DNA of 6,543 nucleotides, from positions 1-6,543 of the forward strand of contig JALSPE010000166.1 of the NCBI GenBank assembly GCA_026986085.1. Direction: 5' to 3'. Below, in pieces: positions 1 through 5,085 of the stretch; position 1 is the first letter of the stretch; each line of letters begins with the position of its first letter. Source of the stretch: Campylobacteraceae bacterium. GTDB lineage: Bacteria; Campylobacterota; Campylobacteria; Campylobacterales; Sulfurovaceae. The notes under the pieces are model-generated. The model made no database searches and had not been told where the DNA came from. It worked only from the letters and a program-made list of their open reading frames with translations. The position numbers were made by a program, and so were the translations under genes.

Positions 1-1013
1 CTTGGATCAATTGTATCAAGTAGGGTTTTGGCATATTTTAGTAAAGAGGCTATCTCTTTTACTCTTGCGTAAACTCTTGTAGTGATTGAATCTTTATATC
101 TTTTTCTAAGGCTCATAATTGCTTTATCTTTTTTAATTACTGCTCTTGCTAATGGACCACTCTCGTAAAATTTACATCTATAAGTTACAGCTTTAGATAT
201 TGACTCCTCTTGAATATGCTCTCTTAGGTAAATTGTATCAACTTTAGAGTATTTAGTAGCTATAGATTTACCACTTATAAAGCCACAACTCTCGCCAAAA
301 GTTATAAATCTATCTTTGCTTTTACCTATATTACTTAAACTGTTTGCACTTAAATCTCTTAAAAATTTACCTAAATCACCCTCAATTTTGGCAAAATCTT
401 TTGCACTGTTAATATCTAAAAACTCTTCAATATCAATTCCAACTAAAACATTTTGAATAAATCTGCCCACTTCATCTAAAAGAGTTTTAGCTTGAAGTAT
501 CTCTATGAATGTAGGGTCGCAAGTAACTCCACCTACTACACAGTAGCTCGAGTGTGGCCACTGCCCAGAAAAGAGTGCACTTGCCTTTGTAATATTTTGT
601 GTTACAAATAGTGCTTTTAGTGTATCGCTTTTTATATTTGGAGTATTTGTTAGATTATTTAGAGATGGTATTAAATTTAGATAAAACCACTTTATGTGAT
701 TTTGAATAATTTCACAAGATAGAGTAAAATTACGAAGAATTTTAGCCTTGTTGGTTAGCTCTATATCTACTCCAGCTCTTCTATAACCATCTTCTAATGC
801 CTTAACAGTAGCTTGAAGATGTGCGTGGTTACATATTCCACAAACTCTAGGGGTAATAACCAAAGCATCTCTTGGCTCTTTTCCAATTAATATATTTTCA
901 ACACCTCTAAAGTTATCAAAAATTATTTTTGCACTGCTAATTACGCCTTTATTAAATTCTAAATCTAAAGTAGCTTCACCCTCAATTTTTTCTATAACTT
1001 TTTTAATTATCAA
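1..1013 (-). CDS. [NiFe] hydrogenase large subunit, group 2-like, 3'-truncated by window edge
   Basis: Catalytic large subunit that carries the NiFe(CN)2CO centre and oxidises or produces H2. About 337 residues are visible; the family runs to roughly 460-480, so the C-terminal DPCxxC motif lies outside the window. Seen directly: the N-terminal KIEGEA stretch (around residue 10) matching the conserved EG(H/E) region; the L1 motif RVCGICNHAH at residues 56-65, whose C58 and C61 are the first pair of nickel ligands; and a GQWPHSSY...GGV block typical of these proteins. I place the start at TTG, 3 nt after the small-subunit stop, because AGGA lies 7 nt upstream and the conserved N-terminus begins at once. 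An ATG 4 bases earlier is in another frame and closes after four codons. The L1 motif ends in NHAH, which looks more like uptake-type group 2 enzymes than H2-sensing HupV, but the subgroup is an inference. Confidence 0.93.
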   Translation of the reverse strand, partial: MIIKKVIEKIEGEATLDLEFNKGVISSAKIIFDNFRGVENILIGKEPRDALVITPRVCGICNHAHLQATVKALEDGYRRAGVDIELTNKAKILRNFTLSCEIIQNHIKWFYLNLIPSLNNLTNTPNIKSDTLKALFVTQNITKASALFSGQWPHSSYCVVGGVTCDPTFIEILQAKTLLDEVGRFIQNVLVGIDIEEFLDINSAKDFAKIEGDLGKFLRDLSANSLSNIGKSKDRFITFGESCGFISGKSIATKYSKVDTIYLREHIQEESISKAVTYRCKFYESGPLARAVIKKDKAIMSLRKRYKDSITTRVYARVKEIASLLKYAKTLLDTIDP

Positions 1014-1016
1014 ACA

Positions 1017-1904
1017 TTAATCCTCATAATCTATTAATCTCTTCTCTAATCTCTCTATCTTAAATCCTTTTGCAACTCCTGTCATTGTTAAATAAGCTCT
1101 TTTTGGCACTCCTAATGGAACATTTTTAGGTATAGACATATTTGTTTTTGTTTTAAATAGAGAATTTTTAGGAAATGTAGGCTCTGTGCATCCAAAACAG
1201 GGTGTTCCAACTCTTGTTTTTGAGCTAACTTCATTCCAAGCTATCTTGTTGCAACTTCCTCTTGTATATGGAGCTTGGCATCCAAGTTCATAGAATAGAC
1301 ACCCCTCTTTAGTGCCAAAACCTTTGGTATCTACCTTCCACTCAAAATACTCATTTCTAACGCATCCTTGATGAACAGTAGAGGCAAATAGCTCTTTTGG
1401 GCGCAACATATCATCTAAGAGTATTTTTTTGCCATTTGCAATCATATCAAGTGCAAAACCAATCCATTTTGGATGAATTGGACAACCAGGAATTGAAATA
1501 AGCTTATCTTTATAGGTATTAAAATTTTCTTTTTTTAATTCACTATTAAATACAAACCCACTAATATTATCTGCTTCTTGAAAAATTCCACCAAATGTAG
1601 CGCAAGTTCCAGCAGTAATTATCCACTTTGCTCTATTTGAGTAAGCTTTTGCAATAGTGTAAACCTCTTTGTCAAATTTAGTAAATCCAACTCTCTTAAA
1701 TGCACCCTCTAATATAAGTATATCGCACTCTAGCTCTTTGGTGTAAAGCTCTTCAATAGTGTTTACACTATTAAGAAGTGGATGGTATATAAGTTGGTAG
1801 TTTTCTAAAATATTAAAGAGTTCGGGATGGTTTAAAAAGGAGTGTGCATTCCCATTACAAGTTATACTTTGAAGCCAAATTAATTTTAATTTTGGCTTTT
1901 TCAT
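1017..1904 (-). CDS. [NiFe] hydrogenase small subunit, soluble group 2-like
   Basis: Electron-transfer subunit of 295 residues that should carry three iron-sulfur clusters between the NiFe site and an acceptor. Seen: WLQSITCNGN near the N-terminus with C16; C101 in TAGTCATFGG; C141 in PGCPIHP (proximal cluster); H178, C181, C202 and C209 (distal cluster); C218, C236 and C239 in SCNKIAW and TPCFGC (medial cluster). The second proximal ligand, normally Cys in CxGC, is Asn19. From memory, CxGN also occurs in cyanobacterial uptake HupS, whereas sensor HupU/HoxB proteins have CxGC. There is no RRxFxK Tat signal and no hydrophobic C-terminal anchor, so it should be cytoplasmic. The ATG lies 1 nt after the regulator's stop, with AAAGG 6 nt upstream, which implies co-transcription and probably translational coupling. 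The physiological partner (quinone, ferredoxin or other) cannot be told from sequence. Confidence 0.95.
   Translation of the reverse strand: MKKPKLKLIWLQSITCNGNAHSFLNHPELFNILENYQLIYHPLLNSVNTIEELYTKELECDILILEGAFKRVGFTKFDKEVYTIAKAYSNRAKWIITAGTCATFGGIFQEADNISGFVFNSELKKENFNTYKDKLISIPGCPIHPKWIGFALDMIANGKKILLDDMLRPKELFASTVHQGCVRNEYFEWKVDTKGFGTKEGCLFYELGCQAPYTRGSCNKIAWNEVSSKTRVGTPCFGCTEPTFPKNSLFKTKTNMSIPKNVPLGVPKRAYLTMTGVAKGFKIERLEKRLIDYED
1021..1025 (-). promoter_or_regulatory. Ribosome binding site deciding the TTG start of the hydrogenase large subunit
   Basis: GAGGA sits inside the last codons of the small-subunit gene. It is 7 nt from the TTG at 1013 and about 3 nt from the out-of-frame ATG at 1017. 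The spacing favours TTG, and only TTG leads into the conserved large-subunit sequence. Confidence 0.6.
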
Positions 1905-1905
1905 A

Positions 1906-2490
1906 TTAAGCCTTTAGAGCATTATAGATATTTACAGATATATCCTCGATATAAAAGTCTATCTCTTGTGGCAATATATCTTCGCCTTTTAAAAAAACCA
2001 TACCACCAAGATAACCCATAAATAGACCAAATGCACTAAAAAAATCTTGGTCTCTGAGTTCGCCACTCTCTACTGCACTCTCAAAAAATATCATAATTTC
2101 TGTAACAAAACCAGATACACAAGCCATACCTGAGCATCCATCTTTAAAGACTTCACGATTTGATAGATATACTCTTAAAAAATACTCTATCATTTGTGGT
2201 TTATCTTGTGCAATTTTAAAATAGACTTCTACTATTTTTTTAATCTTCTCTTTTGCACTAATATCTTGTATATTTATATCTTTAATTTTAGAACCTAAAT
2301 AGTTTGAAGTATAAATAATTGCATCTTGAGCAAGTATCTCTTTTGATTTAAAGTAGTTATATAAATTACCTACACTCATATTTAAAGCTTTTGCAATATC
2401 TGGAATTGTAGTTTTATGAAAACCATATTTAGAGAATAGCTCTAAAGATATGTTTATTATGGACTCTCTTTTCTTCTCTTTTTTCGACAA
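1906..2490 (-). CDS. TetR/AcrR-family transcriptional regulator
   Basis: DNA-binding repressor-type protein of 194 residues, a usual length for the family. The N-terminal helix-turn-helix spans about residues 9-56: an IINISLELFSKYGFHKTT helix pair, then IPDIAKALNMSVGNLYNYFKSKE, the classic TetR signature. The rest is an all-helical ligand-binding and dimerisation domain without recognisable specificity. C119 and C124 form a CX4C pair in a probable loop, which could sense redox state or metal; this is only a suggestion. The start is TTG, supported by AAGGA 7 nt upstream; no ATG lies between it and the helix-turn-helix. It is the first gene of the hydrogenase operon and faces the msrB gene across 65 bp, the usual setting for a TetR protein controlling itself and its neighbours. 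The effector is unknown. Confidence 0.93.
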   Translation of the reverse strand: MSKKEKKRESIINISLELFSKYGFHKTTIPDIAKALNMSVGNLYNYFKSKEILAQDAIIYTSNYLGSKIKDINIQDISAKEKIKKIVEVYFKIAQDKPQMIEYFLRVYLSNREVFKDGCSGMACVSGFVTEIMIFFESAVESGELRDQDFFSAFGLFMGYLGGMVFLKGEDILPQEIDFYIEDISVNIYNALKA

Positions 2491-2496
2491 GCAAAA

Positions 2497-2502
2497 TTCC
2501 TT
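2497..2502 (-). promoter_or_regulatory. Ribosome binding site supporting the TTG start of the TetR gene
   Basis: AAGGAA on the minus strand ends 6 nt before TTG at 2490. It is a strong match to the anti-Shine-Dalgarno complement and justifies a non-ATG start. Confidence 0.65.
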
Positions 2503-2515
2503 AAAGGTAATATTG

Positions 2516-2535
2516 ATATTATATTAACATAATAT
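2516..2535. promoter_or_regulatory. Candidate TetR operator overlapping divergent promoters
   Basis: A 20-bp palindrome, ATATTATATT followed by AACATAATAT, has 9 of 10 positions symmetric and lies midway between the divergent tetR and msrB starts. On the minus strand it contains TATAAT (2523-2518), a good -10 box that would start tetR-hydrogenase transcription near 2511. On the plus strand, CATAAT (2528-2533) or TATTAT (2517-2522) could serve msrB. A protein bound here would block both directions. Only A/T-rich bases are involved, so chance symmetry is a real possibility. Confidence 0.4.
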
Positions 2536-2555
2536 ATATAATAAAAAGGATTAAT

Positions 2556-2918
2556 ATGAAATACAAGCAATTAAACGAAGAAGAGAGAAGAGTAATTTTA
2601 GATAAAGGGACAGAGTTTGCATTTAGTGGTAAATATTGGGATTTTAAAGAGGATGGAACCTATATTTGCAAACAGTGTAGAACTCCACTATTTAGCTCAG
2701 ATGCAAAGTTTGATTCAGGCACAGGTTGGCCAAGCTTTGATGATGCAATAGATGGTGCTGTAAAAGAGATTTTAGATAGTGATGGCAGAAGAGTTGAGAT
2801 AGTTTGTGCAAATTGTGGTGGACACTTAGGGCATGTATTTAAGGGAGAGGGGTTTACCAAAAAGAGTGTTAGGCATTGTGTAAACTCTATTTCGTTAGAT
2901 TTTATACCTAAAAAGTGA
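2556..2918 (+). CDS. msrB: Peptide-methionine (R)-S-oxide reductase MsrB, zinc-type, cytosolic
   Basis: Reduces the R-epimer of methionine sulfoxide in proteins, normally with thioredoxin as electron donor. At 120 residues it covers the whole catalytic fold with a short N-terminus. Seen: GTE...FSGKYWD (18-29); zinc ligands C38/C41 and C84/C87 in two CxxC pairs; GTGWPSF (55-61); HLGHVF (90-95); and the catalytic cysteine C108 in RHCVNS. The common resolving-cysteine position in GxGWPSF is Thr56, and the alternative position in FxGKY is Ser24, so the only non-zinc cysteine is the catalytic one. There is no signal peptide, so it should be cytoplasmic. The ATG has AAAAAGGA 5 nt upstream. The next gene, also an Msr, follows after 57 nt with no terminator, so they probably share a transcript. 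Confidence 0.96.
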   Translation: MKYKQLNEEERRVILDKGTEFAFSGKYWDFKEDGTYICKQCRTPLFSSDAKFDSGTGWPSFDDAIDGAVKEILDSDGRRVEIVCANCGGHLGHVFKGEGFTKKSVRHCVNSISLDFIPKK

Positions 2919-2943
2919 TTACACTAATAGTTTACATTAATAG
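2919..2943 (+). repeat. Imperfect 13-nt tandem duplication between msrB and the Msr fusion gene
   Basis: TTACACTAATAG (2919-2930) and TTACATTAATAG (2932-2943) differ at one base and are repeated with a 13-nt period just after the msrB stop. This may be a small local duplication; no function is evident. Confidence 0.5.
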
Positions 2944-2975
2944 AATAGAATTGGCAAATTATACGAAGGAATTTG

Positions 2976-4196
2976 ATGAAGATATTTATTTTAACTACTC
3001 TTATATTTACAACCATTTATGCAAAGAAGCAGACAATATATTTAGCCGCTGGGTGTTTTTGGGGTGTAGAGAAGCACTTTGAGGGGCTAAATGGTGTTAT
3101 TGATGTTGAGTCAGGCTATGCAAACGGAGAGTATAAAAATCCAAATTATGACAAAGTTTTGGCACACAGATTAAATAAAAGTGTAAAGAACTTTACAGAG
3201 AGTGTCAAGGTAGTTTACGATGACAACAAAATATCTACTAATAGAATTTTAAGAGAGTTCTGGGAGCTTCATGACCCAACACAAGGTAATAGACAAGGTA
3301 ATGATATTGGGAATAACTACAGAAGTGGAATATTTTATACAACAAAGAGACAAAAAGAGTTGGCAATTAAGAGTAAAGAGGTTTATCAACAACTATTGAC
3401 AAAAGCTGGGTATGGTAAAATAAAAACAGAAATAGAGCCAATAAAGAGCTTTTATAAAGCAGAAAATTACCATCAAGATTATTTAAAGAAACACCCTAAA
3501 GGATACTGCCCAAACCATGCTACTGGTGTAAAGTTTAAATCAATACAAATTAAGACGATTAAACCACTTGGAGGAAAAGAGATTATAGTCATAGATGCCC
3601 CTAATTGCCCTTTTTGTAAAGCATTTAAAAAAGATATAGTTAATCAATATAGAGGAACAATACCACTTAGAGTGTCAAATTTTAGTAAACTTAAAGGCTT
3701 TAAACTTAATGGAAAAATAGAAGGGACTCCAACTATATTATTTATAAAAGATGGAAAAGAGATTAGTAGATATGTTGGATATCTTAACCCAAAAGAGTTC
3801 TACAAAGCTCTAGGTAAATTTAAATTAGCAAAAAATTCACTCTCTTATAAAATTGCATTTAATAAAGGAACAGAGAGTAGATTTTGTAAAAAATATGATA
3901 AATTTAAGCATGTAAAGAATGGAGTATTTATAGATTTGATATCAGGAGAGCCAATCTTTGACACTAAAGATAGATTTAACTCTAAATCTGGATGGTTAAG
4001 CTTTTACAAAGCCCTACCTGGTAGTGTGGAGTTTAAAGAGGATAATAGCTATGGGATGCATAGAGTAGAGGTTATAGCAAAAAAAAGTGGTATCCATTTA
4101 GGGCATATTTTTGATAGAAGTGATGGTAAAAAAAGATTTTGTATAAATGCTAATGTATTAGAGTTTGTGCCAAGAGATAAAATAGTAGATAGATAA
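2976..4196 (+). CDS. msrAB: Secreted methionine sulfoxide reductase: MsrA-thioredoxin fold-MsrB fusion
   Basis: Bifunctional repair enzyme reducing both S- and R-methionine sulfoxide, probably in the periplasm. It has 406 residues from ATG 2976; GAAGGA lies 5 nt upstream, whereas a TTG 3 nt earlier would sit too close to it. Domains: signal peptide 1-16 ending IYA; MsrA about 20-186 with GCFWG (catalytic C27), HDPTQGNRQGND (99-110) and resolving C178 in GYCPNH; a thioredoxin/glutaredoxin fold about 198-284 with CPFC (C211-C214) and the cis-proline loop GTPT (250-253); MsrB about 297-400 with GWLSF, HLGHIF and catalytic C389 in RFCINA. The MsrB zinc positions have become D320, S323, A368 and S371. 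The usual resolving Cys is Ser338, but C304 sits where some MsrBs carry an alternative one. The thioredoxin domain lies between the two reductases rather than at an end as in Neisseria PilB. Confidence 0.93.
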   Translation: MKIFILTTLIFTTIYAKKQTIYLAAGCFWGVEKHFEGLNGVIDVESGYANGEYKNPNYDKVLAHRLNKSVKNFTESVKVVYDDNKISTNRILREFWELHDPTQGNRQGNDIGNNYRSGIFYTTKRQKELAIKSKEVYQQLLTKAGYGKIKTEIEPIKSFYKAENYHQDYLKKHPKGYCPNHATGVKFKSIQIKTIKPLGGKEIIVIDAPNCPFCKAFKKDIVNQYRGTIPLRVSNFSKLKGFKLNGKIEGTPTILFIKDGKEISRYVGYLNPKEFYKALGKFKLAKNSLSYKIAFNKGTESRFCKKYDKFKHVKNGVFIDLISGEPIFDTKDRFNSKSGWLSFYKALPGSVEFKEDNSYGMHRVEVIAKKSGIHLGHIFDRSDGKKRFCINANVLEFVPRDKIVDR

Positions 4197-4248
4197 GTAA
4201 TAGAGTTATTTAAAACTCAATGAAAGAGCATATTAGATTTATTTAAAA

Positions 4249-4448
4249 CAATACGGACACACGAATTAATTCGCGTCCATTTAGGCTTATTGCTAGAGTT
4301 TAAACTTTTTTGCCTCGAATAAATTAGATTAGTTCAGAGTGATTTTAATTGATTTAGCGTAAATATGGAACAACTAAACTTTTATGTTTTGCGATATACC
4401 TTAAGATTGTATATTGAATTTTGTCAGTATGTATCGTAATGGCGCTGT
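4249..4448. other. Compositionally distinct ~200-bp segment between 11-bp direct repeats
   Basis: The segment holds nine CG dinucleotides and about 31% G+C, while the other longer gene-free stretches of the window (4460-4555, 4772-5085, 6186-6543) show no CG at all and are poorer in G+C. TTTATTTAAAA flanks it exactly on both sides (4238-4248 and 4449-4459). It could be a remnant or non-autonomous mobile element, a small RNA gene, or decayed coding sequence. No clean terminal inverted repeat was found, and an AT-only 11-mer can repeat by chance. Confidence 0.4.
4255..4278. repeat. Interrupted palindrome (hairpin) with CGAATTAATTCG core
   Basis: GGAC and GTCC enclose a perfect 12-bp palindrome, CGAATTAATTCG (4262-4273), with an asymmetric ACA/C interior loop. 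It lies 58 nt after the msrAB stop but is not followed by a T-run in the plus direction. It may be a 3' processing or stability hairpin, or part of the foreign-looking segment. Confidence 0.5.
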
Positions 4449-4498
4449 TTTATTTAAAATATAAGTTAAAATTAAAGTGAGATAGGTTAGATAATAAG

Positions 4499-4519
4499 TA
4501 TAGGAGTAAAACTCCTATA
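4499..4519. repeat. Perfect 9-bp stem hairpin
   Basis: TATAGGAGT and ACTCCTATA are separated by AAA. It lies 37 nt beyond the stop of the convergent lipoprotein gene, and on the minus strand it is followed by a weak T-rich tail (CTTATTAT). It could be a second terminator for that gene or a barrier between the convergent transcripts. Confidence 0.5.
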
Positions 4520-4535
4520 AATCCCTAGAAAATGT

Positions 4536-4565
4536 AAAAAAGTTGTAACTATAAATTAGTTACAA
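4536..4565 (-). terminator. Intrinsic terminator overlapping the end of the lipoprotein gene
   Basis: On the minus strand TTGTAACT (4565-4558) pairs perfectly with AGTTACAA (4550-4543) across a 7-nt loop, followed by C and six T residues (4541-4536). The 5' arm is formed by the last codons (part of Ser, Cys, Asn) and the first base of the stop codon; the rest of the stop lies in the loop. Confidence 0.8.
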
Positions 4566-4771
4566 GATGGTTGATATGTTTGATATCTCATATAGGTTGC
4601 TGGAGCTGTTTGAACTCTTACTTTGTAAGTTTTGTATTTAGCTGGTGCAACTTGAACCGTATGAACTCTTGGTGCACAAGAAGCTGAAGTCGCTGAAGTT
4701 CTTGTACAAGCTGTTACACTCAATAATCCTACTAGCAATCCTGCTGATATCACTACTCTTTTTAATTCCAT
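4556..4771 (-). CDS. Small lipoprotein with a two-unit APAxY repeat
   Basis: Predicted 71-residue envelope lipoprotein of unknown function. Residues 1-21 form a lipoprotein signal peptide: charged ELKR, a hydrophobic core, then the lipobox VTAC with the lipidated cysteine at C22. The mature part is only about 50 residues, begins TRTSATSAS, and then carries two related units, VQVAPAKYKTYKV (about 39-51) and VQTAPATYMRYQT (53-65). These are rich in Tyr, basic residues and short APA turns. C32 and C70 could form a disulfide that closes the repeat region. Met1 is an ATG with AAGGA upstream. It stands alone, with its own promoter and terminator, between unrelated operons. I recognise no family; small exported proteins with alternating V/Y patterns may bind the cell wall or self-associate, but nothing here proves it. 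Confidence 0.85.
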   Translation of the reverse strand: MELKRVVISAGLLVGLLSVTACTRTSATSASCAPRVHTVQVAPAKYKTYKVRVQTAPATYMRYQTYQPSCN

Positions 4772-4797
4772 AATAGATCCTTGTTTTGTTTTTTATT

Positions 4798-4824
4798 ATG
4801 AGCAAAACTCATACAGAAATTATA
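4798..4824 (-). promoter_or_regulatory. Promoter -10 box and 5'-end hairpin of the lipoprotein gene
   Basis: On the minus strand TATAAT (4824-4819), preceded by TG, is a consensus -10 box with A/T-rich tracts upstream, as in many Campylobacterota promoters lacking a clear -35 box. The expected start is near 4812, exactly where an ATGAG/CTCAT hairpin (4812-4798, 5-nt loop) begins. The mRNA would therefore start with a stem-loop followed by an A-rich leader and the ribosome binding site AAGGA (4782-4778). Confidence 0.55.
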
Positions 4825-4989
4825 CACTATTTTTCTTAAAAGATACCATAATATGGCATTATTGAATATTTTTAAATTAATATAGGTAGTAATTGCCAAT
4901 TAATCTATTCTAAAATTAAAAATATTTGTATAATAAAGATAAATATTAGTATATGCTAACTTTTTATATTAAACTCCAATTTATAGTGC

Positions 4990-5014
4990 AAAAATTAGCA
5001 ACAGTTATTGCTAA
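4990..5014 (-). terminator. Intrinsic terminator of the hypA-DUF695 operon
   Basis: On the minus strand TTAGCAA (5014-5008), loop TAACTG and TTGCTAA (5001-4995) form a perfect 7-bp hairpin, followed directly by five T residues (4994-4990). It lies 71 nt downstream of the DUF695 gene stop. Confidence 0.7.
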
Positions 5015-5085
5015 ATAATCAAGGCTTTTAATTCTAATTAATTTGGCTCTTTCAAAATTTAAAATTGTGTTTATTACTGCATCAA

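Larger units (their letters stand above)
4197..4555. other. 359-bp gene-free stretch between convergent genes
   Basis: No convincing protein gene is present on either strand; the longest ATG frame I noticed is 24 codons (4365-4439) with no ribosome binding site. A short 5-bp hairpin (GAGTT/AACTC, 4204-4218) follows the msrAB stop without a T-run, so a clear intrinsic terminator for the msr transcript is missing. TTATTTAAAA occurs three times (4206, 4239, 4450). The stretch also holds a CG-rich block, a 9-bp-stem hairpin and the terminator of the convergent lipoprotein gene, all listed separately. Confidence 0.7.
4772..5085. other. 314-bp gene-free stretch upstream of the lipoprotein gene
   Basis: Extremely AT-rich with no CG dinucleotide and no supportable reading frame. 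It holds the lipoprotein promoter, an 11-bp palindrome CCATA-A-TATGG (4846-4856) just upstream of the likely -35 region that could be a regulator site, and the terminator of the hypA operon. I see nothing in 4860-4985. Confidence 0.7.

Noticed and set aside
2660..2860. 66-codon reading frame on the minus strand inside msrB
   Set aside because: It lies antisense within a fully conserved msrB gene, shows no recognisable motif and has no upstream signals; a shadow frame.
2973..2975. TTG one codon before ATG as start of the Msr fusion
   Set aside because: Only 2 nt from the GAAGGA site, too close; the ATG at 2976 has a 5-nt spacing.
4297..4311. AGTTTAAACT followed by T6 as terminator of the msr operon
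   Set aside because: The palindrome leaves only a 2-nt loop and A/T-rich pairs, so a stable terminator hairpin is unlikely.
4365..4439. 24-codon ATG frame in the CG-rich segment
   Set aside because: No ribosome binding site, no family resemblance, and the length is expected by chance.
4249..4448. Integron attC site or insertion sequence with terminal inverted repeats
   Set aside because: The R' and R'' core boxes of attC are not present, and comparing both ends gives only weak partial similarity, so a named element cannot be claimed.
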